In this document: in pieces, positions 54,041-63,734 of the stretch
Position numbering within the stretch: the stretch's first letter is position 1
Layout: the number at the start of each line of letters is the position of its first letter
Assembly (NCBI GenBank): GCA_936908745.1
Contig: CAKZFX010000024.1
Span: 1 to 64,000 of the forward strand
DNA from: an uncultured Chitinophagaceae bacterium
GTDB taxonomy: Bacteria; Bacteroidota; Bacteroidia; Chitinophagales; Chitinophagaceae
Direction of reading: 5' to 3'
Length of the DNA stretch: 64,000 bases
Program-made: the position numbers and the translations under genes
Notes under the pieces: generated by a model
Seen by the model: only the letters and a program-made list of their open reading frames with translations
The model's database searches: none
Told to the model about the DNA's origin: nothing

Positions 54041-54682
54041 TTAAAGCGTGAAGCTCTTCACCGCCGGGTGATGTAATAAATAATCAGATAGTTTGTGTGC
54101 CGTTCCTTTTTGGATCACAATATCATAGGTGAGTTCTATCCTGTCTTCCTGCAATGACGTTTTTATCAATGAAACTTTCAGCGAAAGATTTCTTATTTCC
54201 TTTACCACTTCATCCTTTGACTCATATACATCCCGTGAAATAACGATCAGCAGTTCTTTATTCTGTTTTTTGGAAGCCACTAATTTATTCAGGAAAGGCG
54301 TTATCCAGATAATAATAAAACCACCTAAGAGGAAAATACCGGCGAGATAAAATTCTCCAAACCCAATGCTGGTTCCGACGGCTGCGGCCAACCAGATAAT
54401 GCTGGCCGTTGTCAACCCGGAAATGTTGACGCCATCTTTGAAAATAACACCGGCACCTAAGAAACCAACACCACTAACAATATAAGCGGAAAGCGCCGTG
54501 GCTCTTTCAGGACTGAAACGCATGGAAAGGATCGTAAACAAGGTAGCACCAAGACAGATGACCGAGATCGTTTTCAGACCAGCAGCTTTGTCTTTGAGTT
54601 CCCGCTCCAAACCCAATAGTGCACCCGCTGCCAGCGAGATCAGGCATTTATAGACATCTATGGTTTGAAGTTCATCGAACAT
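54041..54682 (-). CDS. MgtC/SapB family membrane protein
   Basis: 213 aa. The N-terminal membrane half has LAAGALLGLERELKDKAAGL and GFLGAGVIFKDG (about residues 17-36 and 73-84). A C-terminal soluble ACT-like domain (about 140-213) follows. MgtC-type proteins are associated with magnesium homeostasis and stress. It is the last gene of the parE-to-mgtC operon, 10 bp after parC. Confidence 0.93.
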   Translation of the reverse strand: MFDELQTIDVYKCLISLAAGALLGLERELKDKAAGLKTISVICLGATLFTILSMRFSPERATALSAYIVSGVGFLGAGVIFKDGVNISGLTTASIIWLAAAVGTSIGFGEFYLAGIFLLGGFIIIWITPFLNKLVASKKQNKELLIVISRDVYESKDEVVKEIRNLSLKVSLIKTSLQEDRIELTYDIVIQKGTAHKLSDYLLHHPAVKSFTL

Positions 54683-54692
54683 GCTGTATTAT

Positions 54693-57212
54693 TTAGCCAA
54701 ATAATTCGGGTTGATTGTCCTCCTCTTTTGACTTTACCCACTCCATTTCTGTGGACTTGCTATAGTCAGCCAATTTTGCGCCAACTGTTCTCCAGCCGGT
54801 CACTTCGGTGATTTTATTGATCTTTATTTTTCCTTTTCGTACCTGTGCGCCTCTTCCCTGCTGCATCGCCAGCACCGGCTCTTCGGATGTGGTCACGGTT
54901 TCCACGTAGTTGCCTTCACCTTCTTTGATAAAAAGGAATTTGGATTTCAACGTGGTCGTTTCAATTTTGAAACGTTTCACCATGAATTGTTTTTTATCCA
55001 TATCGGCATATACCGCCGTCACGATTTTTTCAGGATTGAACTTCTCAATGAAAATAACTTTCTCCGCATCTATCTTCTGTGTGAGTTCCTGGTCAGTCAC
55101 TTCATAGTTGCCATCGCTGTACATCACCAGTATTTTATCGTCGGCTTCAAATACACCGAGATAGGTTCCTTTTTCTTCCACGGTCAGGCGGCCAAACTGG
55201 TCATCATACCACATTTTTTTACCGGCAATCGTTGAGCGACCGGCTTCTTTAAACTTCACATTTTTGATCGGGTACTTTGTTACCTGATTGCCCATGCTGC
55301 TCCGTCCTTTGATTGCCAATTCTTCAAAGTAAAAATCAAAGTCTTTAATCCTTGCAGAAGAAGACGGACTTAAAACGATCTTCACCACTTCGGCTTCACC
55401 ATTCGGGTTTACGCTGAAGTAATGGACTTTACTTTTTTCATCGCCTTTGGTGAGGTCGTATTCTTTATCCCTTGTCACACCCGTCACGTTAAAGCGTTTG
55501 GCATAGCTCATGCCCGCTTTCCCGTCGGAATAGATCATATTATACGTGGTGCGCTCGTCGTTTTTCTGGAAAACGGCGGCGTGTAAAATGTCTTTGCCGA
55601 TAAAGGCTTTATCCGACACTTTTACCACTTTCATAATGCCACGTTTGGCAAAAACGATGATATCATCGAGGTCAGAACATTCAAACAGGAATTCATCTTT
55701 TTTCAATCCTGTACCGATAAAACCTTCTTCCCTGTTTACATATAGTTTAGCATTGGCAATTGCTACCGCTTTCGCTTCGATCACTTCAAATTCTTTGATC
55801 TCGGTTTTACGTTCGCGGCCTTTGCCATATTTTTTTAACAGGTTTTCATAATACGCAACGGTAAAATCAACAAGGTTGTTCAGATCATGTTTTACCTGTT
55901 TGATATCAGCCTCTAAACCTTTAATCTGGTCGTTCAGTTCATCAATATCTAATTTATAAATACGGCGAACCGGTTTCTCCGTCAGCTTGATAATATCTTC
56001 ACGGGTGATGTCACGTTTCAACTGTTTTTTAAACGGTGTAAACGCTTTATCAATTGAATCTAATACTTTGTCCCAGGTCTCATGTTTTTTCTCCAGCTCT
56101 TTGTATATTTTTTCTTCAAAGAAGATTTTTTCCAAAGAAGTATAATGCCATTTTTCCTGCAGTTCTCCGAGCTTGATCTTCAACTCCTGCTCTAACAGAT
56201 CTTTTGTTTTGTCAACCGACAAACGAAGCAACTCCTGCACACCGAGGAACTGCGGTTTCATGTCCACGATCACGCAGGCATTTGGCGAAATAGACACTTC
56301 ACAATCGGTGAATTTATACAAGGCATCAATCGTAATGTCAGGCGAAATACCGGGAGCCAGGTCCACCTGTATTTCCACTTCAGCCGCTGTATTGTCCGTT
56401 ACTTTCTTGATCTTGATCTTGCCACCGTCATTCGCTTTTACAATGGATTCCATCAGCTGCGTGGTGGTAACGCCATACGGCACACTGCGGATGGCCAATG
56501 TCTTTTTATCTACTTCTTCGATATGCGCCCGCACTTTTACCTTGCCACCTCTTTTGCCGCTGTTGTAGTCAGCCACATCAATCATACCGCCGGTAAGAAA
56601 GTCAGGATATAAATCAAATTTCTTTCCTCGTAAGTATTTAATCGCCGCTTCAATCAGTTCGCAGAAATTATGTGGAAGGATTTTGGTTGATAAACCTACG
56701 GCAATACCATCAGCGCCTTGTGCCAGCAGCAACGGGAATTTCATTGGCAATGTGACCGGTTCGTTTTTACGGCCATCATAGCTTAATTGCCATTGGGTGG
56801 TTTTGGCGTTGAACGCAACGTCTAAAGCAAATTTGCTCAAACGTGCCTCGATATAACGGGCTGCCGCCGCATCGTCGCCGGTGCGCACATCACCCCAGTT
56901 ACCCTGCGTATCAATCAGCAGATCTTTTTGTCCCATGTTTACCAGCGCATCACCGATACTTGCGTCGCCATGCGGGTGGTATTGCATTGCCTGCCCGATG
57001 ATGTTCGCCACTTTGTTGTAGCGACCGTCATCCATTTCTTTCATCGCATGCAGGATGCGGCGTTGCACCGGCTTTAATCCATCTTCAATCGCCGGAACCG
57101 CCCTTTCAAGAATTACATAGGATGCATAGTCCAAAAACCATGTCTTATACTGACCATGTAAGCCATTATCATTATTCTGAACCTGTGATAAATCTTTGTC
57201 TTTCTTTGCCAT
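54693..57212 (-). CDS. parC: DNA topoisomerase IV subunit A
   Basis: 839 aa. The breakage-reunion domain has the catalytic tyrosine Y120 in DDAAAARYIEARLSKF and MQYHPHGDASIGDAL. A coiled coil (about residues 420-470) and a C-terminal beta-pinwheel follow. The parE-like partner in the same operon supports ParC rather than GyrA. It decatenates daughter chromosomes. It is 32 bp after the DUF1835 gene. Confidence 0.93.
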   Translation of the reverse strand: MAKKDKDLSQVQNNDNGLHGQYKTWFLDYASYVILERAVPAIEDGLKPVQRRILHAMKEMDDGRYNKVANIIGQAMQYHPHGDASIGDALVNMGQKDLLIDTQGNWGDVRTGDDAAAARYIEARLSKFALDVAFNAKTTQWQLSYDGRKNEPVTLPMKFPLLLAQGADGIAVGLSTKILPHNFCELIEAAIKYLRGKKFDLYPDFLTGGMIDVADYNSGKRGGKVKVRAHIEEVDKKTLAIRSVPYGVTTTQLMESIVKANDGGKIKIKKVTDNTAAEVEIQVDLAPGISPDITIDALYKFTDCEVSISPNACVIVDMKPQFLGVQELLRLSVDKTKDLLEQELKIKLGELQEKWHYTSLEKIFFEEKIYKELEKKHETWDKVLDSIDKAFTPFKKQLKRDITREDIIKLTEKPVRRIYKLDIDELNDQIKGLEADIKQVKHDLNNLVDFTVAYYENLLKKYGKGRERKTEIKEFEVIEAKAVAIANAKLYVNREEGFIGTGLKKDEFLFECSDLDDIIVFAKRGIMKVVKVSDKAFIGKDILHAAVFQKNDERTTYNMIYSDGKAGMSYAKRFNVTGVTRDKEYDLTKGDEKSKVHYFSVNPNGEAEVVKIVLSPSSSARIKDFDFYFEELAIKGRSSMGNQVTKYPIKNVKFKEAGRSTIAGKKMWYDDQFGRLTVEEKGTYLGVFEADDKILVMYSDGNYEVTDQELTQKIDAEKVIFIEKFNPEKIVTAVYADMDKKQFMVKRFKIETTTLKSKFLFIKEGEGNYVETVTTSEEPVLAMQQGRGAQVRKGKIKINKITEVTGWRTVGAKLADYSKSTEMEWVKSKEEDNQPELFG

Positions 57213-57244
57213 TCTGTTTTACACTTTTGATCGTTGGCTGTTTG

Positions 57245-58096
57245 TTATTGATTAGCCAGTTCTTCTTGTTCTACATTGGTTTGTTTTGCACCTGCCAGTT
57301 TCACATCAAAGTCTTTCCAGCCTTTTGCCACATCGCCTGTCACTTCTATTTTTCCGTCGGTGATCAGTTGTTTCATGCGGTGCATGATAAAAATATCGCC
57401 GGTTTTAATTTTCATCCGGTTGAGTGTATTGGATAATACTCTTGTTGCCTTCTGCCACTCAGCAGTCAGGTTTTTTAAAATCTCGTTGTCATAAAAACTT
57501 TCTTCCTTGCCGGCAATCTTCTTTCCGCCTTCCAGTATGCGCACCACGGCATTTTCTTCCACGATTTTTTTCCACTCGTCCGGGTCCACTTCAAACTCAC
57601 TTAATGTAATCGGGCGAGACAAACGTTTTGCTTTCAAAAATTCTTTGGGTTGAATCTCATGCAGCCAGGAAGGATAGAATATTTGTCCTTTTTCATTGAT
57701 AAAAGGAAGGTTGTTCATATACAGGGTCATGATACGTCCCTGGTAAGGTTTCAGTTGCGGCATCAGCCAGTAATAACCGGTTACGTCATGCTGGTTTTGT
57801 CCCATCCAGATCCAAACCTGTTCATCGGGATTGGCTTCCAGTTTTTCAATAATTGATTTTACAGTTTCACGATCATCAAAGCTGCCGATATTTTCTTCTT
57901 TGTACGGCGAACCCTGCGATTGTTGTTTCCACCATTCCAGTCTTGCATTCCAGCCTTCTTCGGTATCTAAATCCGTCAACGGGCCTACGGCAAAATCATC
58001 TTTGATCTGCAACACTTCACCGGCTAATTCTGCATCCAGTTCCATTACCTGTTGCATCAACGCAACTTCACTTTCATTAAAAACAATGTGTATCAT
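57245..58096 (-). CDS. DUF1835 domain-containing protein
   Basis: 283 aa soluble protein. The N-terminal MIHIVFNESEVALMQQVM and VLQIKDDFAVGPL (to about residue 60) fit DUF1835, and the C-terminal part (about 165-260) may be the partner domain DUF3658. The function is unknown. It lies between the methyltransferase and parC in the topoisomerase operon, 6 bp and 32 bp from its neighbours. Confidence 0.87.
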   Translation of the reverse strand: MIHIVFNESEVALMQQVMELDAELAGEVLQIKDDFAVGPLTDLDTEEGWNARLEWWKQQSQGSPYKEENIGSFDDRETVKSIIEKLEANPDEQVWIWMGQNQHDVTGYYWLMPQLKPYQGRIMTLYMNNLPFINEKGQIFYPSWLHEIQPKEFLKAKRLSRPITLSEFEVDPDEWKKIVEENAVVRILEGGKKIAGKEESFYDNEILKNLTAEWQKATRVLSNTLNRMKIKTGDIFIMHRMKQLITDGKIEVTGDVAKGWKDFDVKLAGAKQTNVEQEELANQ

Positions 58097-58102
58097 ATTC
58101 GC

Positions 58103-58828
58103 TTACTTTCTTATTTTAAGGGCTAAGAATAAATAATTGTTGGCCGCCCCGATCACTTCATAGTTTACATAGAAGCTTTCTGTAAATATTTTAAACGCCA
58201 TAAACTCGTGTTTCGGCACGGCAAATTCATCAAATAATAAAATATCACCGTCGTTCAGGAAACGGTACAGTTGCGACAAACTGAAAATGGTGGCGCTGAA
58301 AAGATCCGCATCCAAATGGATCAGTTTTCGTTTACCGTTCTCATATTTTTCTAAAAAAGGGATCAATGTATCCTGGAAAAGACCTTTGTAAAAACCGGCT
58401 CTTGGGTCATTAATATTCAGCGATTCCAAAGCCACCGCCATTGAGCCTTTGGCGAAGGGCCCGAAGTCTTCTGGCAATCCTTCAAACGTATCAAAGCCAT
58501 AGAATTCAGATGCTGCATTTTTATTATGCTCCAGCCACCATTTAAATGAATGACCGCCGCAAACGCCAAATTCAAAGTAGTCGATCGCTTCATTTTGCAA
58601 ACCTTCCTGCTGGCTGACTGCTTCGTAGAGTTTTAAGCGACGGTTGTAATCCCAGCGGGATTGATACCAGTCGTTATAACCCGTCACTTTTGTGTTTTTT
58701 CTCCACTTGCTCAGCTTCGACATATAAACAGCATTCAGCATGACACCTGTGAATGGTTCCGCAATGCCATGCAAACGCCATCTCATAAACAGCGATTTTG
58801 TTTTCCGTATAATGCCGAGTTTGCTCAT
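58103..58828 (-). CDS. TylF-like class I SAM-dependent methyltransferase
   Basis: 241 aa. SAM-binding motif FEFGVCGGHSFKWWL (about residues 90-104), YGFDTFEGLPEDFG (about 119-132), LIHLDADLFSAT and DGDILLFDEF match TylF/MycF-type O-methyltransferases. The substrate is unknown. Such enzymes commonly modify sugars in natural products or glycans, but nothing of that kind is adjacent. It is 3 bp after parE and 6 bp before the DUF1835 gene. Confidence 0.87.
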   Translation of the reverse strand: MSKLGIIRKTKSLFMRWRLHGIAEPFTGVMLNAVYMSKLSKWRKNTKVTGYNDWYQSRWDYNRRLKLYEAVSQQEGLQNEAIDYFEFGVCGGHSFKWWLEHNKNAASEFYGFDTFEGLPEDFGPFAKGSMAVALESLNINDPRAGFYKGLFQDTLIPFLEKYENGKRKLIHLDADLFSATIFSLSQLYRFLNDGDILLFDEFAVPKHEFMAFKIFTESFYVNYEVIGAANNYLFLALKIRK

Positions 58829-58831
58829 AGG

Positions 58832-60730
58832 TTATGCTTCTTCTTCTACCCTGTCCAATTCTACTTTCAGGTTATTGATAATAAATTCCTGTCTTTCCAT
58901 GGTGTTTTTGCCCATGTAATATTCCAGCAGGTGCTGAATATGCTCACCCGTTTCCAGATTCATCAAGGTTGTTTTCATTTCAGCTCCGATAAAACGACCA
59001 AATTCATCCGGTGAAATCTCACCCAACCCTTTGAATCGTGTGATCTCGGGTTTGGCACCCAGCTTTTTCATGGCCGCTTGTTTTTCTTCTTCGCTGTAAC
59101 AGTAAATCGTTTCCTGTTTATTGCGCACACGGAACAAGGGCGTTTCCAACACATGTACGTGGTTATGTTTCACCAAATCCGGGAAGAATTGCAGGAAGAA
59201 CGTCATCAGCAGCAAACGGATGTGCATACCATCCACGTCGGCATCGGTGGCAATCACCACGTTGTTGTAACGGAGACCGTCGAGTCCTTCTTCAATATTC
59301 AGCGCATGTTGCAACAAGTTAAATTCCTCGTTTTCGTACACCACTTTTTTCGTAAGGCCAAAACAGTTGAGCGGTTTACCACGCAAACTGAATACGGCCT
59401 GTGTTTCCACACTGCGGGCTTTGGTGATAGATCCGCTGGCACTATCACCTTCGGTAATGAAGATGGTAGTCTCCGCTTGTTTGGCAGCAAATTCTTCTTT
59501 GTTTTTTGCAGGGGCTTCATCATTAAAATGAAAACGGCAATCACGCAGCTTACGGTTGTGCAGGTTGGCTTTCTTGGCCCTTTCGTTTGCCAGTTTTTTG
59601 ATACCGGCCAGTTCCTTTCGTTCTCTTTCGCTTTGCTCGATACGCTTTTTCAACGCATCGGCTACTGCACTGTTTTTATGTAAAAAATTGTCGAGTTCTT
59701 TGGACAAGAAATCGCCCATGAATTGTTTCATGGTTGGCCCGTCCACATCCACGTTGATGGAGCCCAGTTTTGTTTTTGTTTGTGATTCAAACACCGGCTC
59801 CACCACACGCACCGAAACAGCCGCTACGATACCTGTGCGGATATCGGCCGCATCGTAGTCCTTTTTAAAGAAGTCGCGGATCGTTTTTACATAGGCTTCA
59901 CGAAAAGCCTGCTGGTGTGTTCCACCCTGCGTAGTATGCTGACCATTTACGAAACTGTAAATATCCTCGCCATAGTCGTTATTATGGGTGATGGAAAGTT
60001 CAATATCATTTCCTGTAAGGTGAATGATCGGGTAACGGATTTCGTCGGCATTCGTCTTACGTTGCAATAAATCCAGCAAACCATTTTTACTGACATAGCT
60101 TTTGCCATTAAACTGGATCTTCAAACCGGCATTCAGGAAACAATAGTTCCATATCTGGTTTTCCAAAAACTCCGGGTGGAATTTGAAGTTTTTAAAAACG
60201 GTGTCATCAGGGATAAACGTCACCATTGTTCCGTTTTGCTCACCCGTTTTTCCTTCTTTATGTTCTTTGATCAGAACGCCTCTTTCAAATTCGGCTGTTT
60301 TTTCTTTTCCTTCCCGTACCGCCGTTACCTTGAAGTAGTTGCTCAACGCATTCACGGCTTTTGTACCCACACCATTCAGACCTACTGATTTCTGGAAAGC
60401 CTTACTATCGTATTTGGCGCCGGTATTGATCTTGCTCACTACGTCCACCACTTTTCCCAACGGAATACCACGGCCATAGTCACGAACGGTTACCGATTTT
60501 TCTTCAATCGTCAGTTCCACCGTTTTTCCATAACCCATGGTAAATTCATCGATACAGTTGTCCATCACTTCCTTTACCAACACGTAAATACCATCGTCGG
60601 GAGAAGATCCATCGCCCAGTTTCCCGATATACATACCCGGCCGCAGGCGGATATGTTCTTTCCAGTCGAGTGATTTGATGCTGTCTTCGTCGTAGTTAAA
60701 AAGGTTGGTTGTTTCTTTTTCTTTTGCCAT
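58832..60730 (-). CDS. parE: DNA topoisomerase IV subunit B
   Basis: 632 aa from the ATG at 60730 (MAKEKETTNLF); an in-frame ATG nine bases upstream is possible. The GHKL ATPase has KEVMDNCIDEFTMGYG, DYGRGIPLGKVVDV and GLNGVGTKAVNAL. The TOPRIM region has FITEGDSASGSITKAR and DADVDGMHIRLLLM. It is the ATP-driven partner of ParC. It is the first gene of a five-gene operon. Confidence 0.95.
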   Translation of the reverse strand: MAKEKETTNLFNYDEDSIKSLDWKEHIRLRPGMYIGKLGDGSSPDDGIYVLVKEVMDNCIDEFTMGYGKTVELTIEEKSVTVRDYGRGIPLGKVVDVVSKINTGAKYDSKAFQKSVGLNGVGTKAVNALSNYFKVTAVREGKEKTAEFERGVLIKEHKEGKTGEQNGTMVTFIPDDTVFKNFKFHPEFLENQIWNYCFLNAGLKIQFNGKSYVSKNGLLDLLQRKTNADEIRYPIIHLTGNDIELSITHNNDYGEDIYSFVNGQHTTQGGTHQQAFREAYVKTIRDFFKKDYDAADIRTGIVAAVSVRVVEPVFESQTKTKLGSINVDVDGPTMKQFMGDFLSKELDNFLHKNSAVADALKKRIEQSERERKELAGIKKLANERAKKANLHNRKLRDCRFHFNDEAPAKNKEEFAAKQAETTIFITEGDSASGSITKARSVETQAVFSLRGKPLNCFGLTKKVVYENEEFNLLQHALNIEEGLDGLRYNNVVIATDADVDGMHIRLLLMTFFLQFFPDLVKHNHVHVLETPLFRVRNKQETIYCYSEEEKQAAMKKLGAKPEITRFKGLGEISPDEFGRFIGAEMKTTLMNLETGEHIQHLLEYYMGKNTMERQEFIINNLKVELDRVEEEA

Positions 60731-60809
60731 CGCCTTCAATTCAATCTTAATTCTAAACTGTTAATTGCTGATACTAAATGCCGCCTCTTGTTCAGGGCTG
60801 GACATCGGG

Positions 60810-60839
60810 CAAATATAATAAAACGCACCCTCGTTCCAA
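60810..60839 (-). promoter_or_regulatory. parE operon promoter
   Basis: On the minus strand TTG (60839-60837), 19-base spacer, TATATTTG (60817-60810), an exact Bacteroidota promoter with both elements. It lies about 80 bp before parE. Confidence 0.6.
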
Positions 60840-60966
60840 GATTTGTAGTTATGCACAAGTGGGGAAAAAATCAGCGCTTTTTTTATTGGAAAAACGGTCC
60901 AGATCTTCCGTATAAATCCATATTGTTAACAGTATGAGCGGCAGGGCTTATCTGGCCTCAATCACT

Positions 60967-60974
60967 TACATTTG
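60967..60974 (+). promoter_or_regulatory. pafA promoter -7 box
   Basis: TACATTTG matches TAnnTTTG exactly, 17 bases before the start codon at 60992. Confidence 0.55.
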
Positions 60975-60991
60975 TCACCTAATTTTTATCT

Positions 60992-62611
60992 ATGCGGAAA
61001 CTATTGACCGTCCTCCTTTTTTCTGTATGTTTTGTTACAGTAAAAGCCCAATCCGGTGTCCAGCGTCCTAAATTAGTAGTCGGTATCGTGATCGACCAGA
61101 TGCGCTGGGATTATCTCTACCGTTTCAACGACCGCTATGCGGCAGATGGCGGTTTTAAAAGAATGCTGGGGCAAGGTTTCACTTGCGAAAACACGTTGAT
61201 CCCTTATGCGCCAACTATCACGGCTTGTGGCCATAGTTCTATTTATACAGGTTCGGTACCCGCAATAAACGGCATCACCGGCAATTACTGGTGGGATAAC
61301 CAGGAAATGCGTTCGGTGTATTGTACAGAAGATAAATCAGTAAAAACAGTCGGCAGTTCTTCAACATTGGGTTTGATGAGCCCCAAAAATATGTTTGTGA
61401 CCACTATTTGCGACGAACTGCGCCTGGCTACGAATTTCCGCAGCAAAGTGATCGGTGTTTCACCAAAAGACCGTGGCAGCATTTTACCTGCCGGACATAG
61501 TGCCAATGCGGCTTACTGGTATGACAATACCGTTGGCGACTGGATCACTTCTACTTATTACATGAACGATTTGCCTAAATGGGTAAAGGATTTCAACAGC
61601 CAGAAGCTGGTTGATAAGTATTATGCGAAAGGATGGGATCTATTATACCCTGCCAATACCTATTTACAAAGTAGTGCCGACGAAAAGAAGTATGAAGGCA
61701 AGCCCTTTGGCAAAGGTTTTCCGTATGATCTGAAAGGAATGATCGGCAAATCATATGGTTCGGTGATCACCACGCCTTATGGCAATACATTGACGGCAGA
61801 GTTTGCAAAAGCAGCCGTTACCAATGAAAAACTCGGTGATGATGAGTTTACAGACTTCCTTGCAGTAAGTTTTTCTTCTCCTGATTATATTGGCCACACA
61901 TTTGGCCCTAACTCAATGGAAGCCGAAGATGCTTACCTGCGCCTGGATAAAGAACTCGGCAGCCTGTTTGATTTTTTAGATAAAAATGTAGGTAAAGGAC
62001 AGTATACAGTTTTCCTTTCTGCTGATCATGGCGCTTCGCAGGTACCTGAATTTTTACAGGAAAATAAAATCCCTGCCGGACGTGTTTTTATGAATAATGT
62101 GACCAAGGCATTAAATGATAACCTGAAAGCTAAGTATGGCATTTCCAATATCATTGTAAGCGATGACAATTACCAATTGCATTTCAATCACAATGCGTTA
62201 GACTCTGCAAAAGTGGATGCAGAAGAAGTAGCCAAAATGGCTTGCTGGTATTTGTCAAGGGAGGCGGGTGTTGCCCGTGCGTTTCCGCTGGAAGAGCTGA
62301 ATGAAGTGCCTTTGCCGGGAAAAATTCGGGAAATGCTGAATAATGGTTATTTTCCCAAACGAAATGGCGATGTCCAGGTCATTCTCCAGTCGCATTATAT
62401 AGACGCTTACAGCACTACCGGAACGACACATGGATTGTGGAACCCTTACGATGCACATATTCCTTTGCTGTGGTATGGATGGGGCATCAAACAGGGAAAA
62501 CTGAACCGGGAAACCTATATGACCGATATTGCTCCTACCCTTGCAGCGTTGCTGCACATCCAGATGCCAAGCGGAACAATTGGACATGTGATACCTGAGG
62601 TGATGAAATAA
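60992..62611 (+). CDS. PafA-type alkaline phosphatase
   Basis: 539 aa. Signal peptide ends at TVKAQ (residue 20). Metal ligand D35 is in VIDQMRWD. The nucleophile Thr77 is in PTITACGHSS, and the K/R pair in SPKDRGS that binds phosphate in PafA is present. Metal ligands also lie in SSPDYIGHTFGP, FLSADHGA and TTHGLWNPYDAHIPLL. It releases phosphate from monoesters in the periplasm. The phosphate-insensitive PafA type is common in Bacteroidota. Confidence 0.94.
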   Translation: MRKLLTVLLFSVCFVTVKAQSGVQRPKLVVGIVIDQMRWDYLYRFNDRYAADGGFKRMLGQGFTCENTLIPYAPTITACGHSSIYTGSVPAINGITGNYWWDNQEMRSVYCTEDKSVKTVGSSSTLGLMSPKNMFVTTICDELRLATNFRSKVIGVSPKDRGSILPAGHSANAAYWYDNTVGDWITSTYYMNDLPKWVKDFNSQKLVDKYYAKGWDLLYPANTYLQSSADEKKYEGKPFGKGFPYDLKGMIGKSYGSVITTPYGNTLTAEFAKAAVTNEKLGDDEFTDFLAVSFSSPDYIGHTFGPNSMEAEDAYLRLDKELGSLFDFLDKNVGKGQYTVFLSADHGASQVPEFLQENKIPAGRVFMNNVTKALNDNLKAKYGISNIIVSDDNYQLHFNHNALDSAKVDAEEVAKMACWYLSREAGVARAFPLEELNEVPLPGKIREMLNNGYFPKRNGDVQVILQSHYIDAYSTTGTTHGLWNPYDAHIPLLWYGWGIKQGKLNRETYMTDIAPTLAALLHIQMPSGTIGHVIPEVMK

Positions 62612-62639
62612 GAAGATGTCACCACATAACCTTTGATAT

Positions 62640-63671
62640 ATGAGAAAGCTTTTGGGATGTTTGATCGCCTTACTGCTTTTAGCAGGCAACTTATGGGCGC
62701 AACCTCCGCAACTGGTAGAAGCCGCTAAGTTTTTTATGGACGAAGTGCCGTTTGAAATGACGATCACTTCCGACCTGAAAAACCTGCAATTAAAGAAAAT
62801 GCAGAAGCAGTACCAACCGGCCACCGTTACGATCCGGCTCCCCGACAGCACCGTGATCACCGAGCAGGTCAGGATACAGACAAGAGGTAAATTCAGGCTG
62901 GAAAACTGCAATATGCCGCCTATCGGCATGAATTTTAAAAATGAAAGTTCACCCCGCCTGCAAAGTCTTGGCAAACTAAAGCTGGTATGCGGCTGTGGCT
63001 CCAGCAATGAAGATGAGCAACTCATCATCAAAGAATACCTTGCCTATAAGATCTACAATATGCTGACTGAAAAAAGTTTCAGGGTCAGGCTGGTAAAGAT
63101 CACGTACGACGATACAAAAGGCAAAGTAAAAAAGTATTCGCAATACGGTTTCCTGCTGGAAGATGTGGATGCGATGGCCGCAAGAAACAAATGCGTGGAA
63201 GTGGAAGGCAAACAGTACCTGACCGAAGCCACCAACCGCAAACAAATGACCATGGTGGCCATGTTTGAATATATGATCGGCAACCTCGATTGGTCGGTTC
63301 CCAATTATCATAACATAAAACTGATGCGTACGGAAAGCGACCCTAATTCGACCCCGATCGCCGTTCCGTATGACCTGAATCATTGCGGGCTGGTGGATGC
63401 CAGCTATGCGGCGCCGCCGGAAGAATTAGAATTAAAATCGGTGCGTGAGCGTAAGTATCGGGGCTTCCCCCGGAGCATCGAGGAACATGAAGAAGCAGCC
63501 GCTATTTTTAAAGCGAAAAAAGAAGATGTGCTGAATCTTATCAACAATTGCCAGTGGCTGAGCAGCAAGTATAAGAAAGACCTTACCAGCTACTTAGGTG
63601 AATTTTATAAAGTAATCGAGAGCAAAAACCTTATCAAACGGGAGTTTATAGACGGTGCAAGAACACAATAA
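62640..63671 (+). CDS. exported protein resembling CotH-type kinases
   Basis: 343 aa. Signal peptide ends at NLWAQ (about residue 21). VRIQTRGKFRLENCNMPPIG (about residues 79-98), then IIKEYLAYKIYNMLTEKSFR, AMFEYMIGNLDWSVPNYHN and AVPYDLNHCGLVD are spaced like the conserved blocks of CotH-like secretory kinases (a late Asp/Asn pair and a PxDxx motif). The similarity is by eye and the catalytic role is uncertain. It is 28 bp after the phosphatase gene, so the two may be co-transcribed. Confidence 0.62.
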   Translation: MRKLLGCLIALLLLAGNLWAQPPQLVEAAKFFMDEVPFEMTITSDLKNLQLKKMQKQYQPATVTIRLPDSTVITEQVRIQTRGKFRLENCNMPPIGMNFKNESSPRLQSLGKLKLVCGCGSSNEDEQLIIKEYLAYKIYNMLTEKSFRVRLVKITYDDTKGKVKKYSQYGFLLEDVDAMAARNKCVEVEGKQYLTEATNRKQMTMVAMFEYMIGNLDWSVPNYHNIKLMRTESDPNSTPIAVPYDLNHCGLVDASYAAPPEELELKSVRERKYRGFPRSIEEHEEAAAIFKAKKEDVLNLINNCQWLSSKYKKDLTSYLGEFYKVIESKNLIKREFIDGARTQ

Positions 63672-63734
63672 TGTTAGCAAGTTTGCAACCTTTTGTGTGA
63701 TGCAGAAATCTTACTTTCGCAAAAACACATTTTA

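Noticed and set aside
59078..59683. Open frame of 201 codons antisense to parE
   Set aside because: It lies wholly inside a strongly conserved gene and its translation has no recognisable domain; it is a frame shadow. The same holds for other long antisense frames (for example 8990-9679, 4725-5291).
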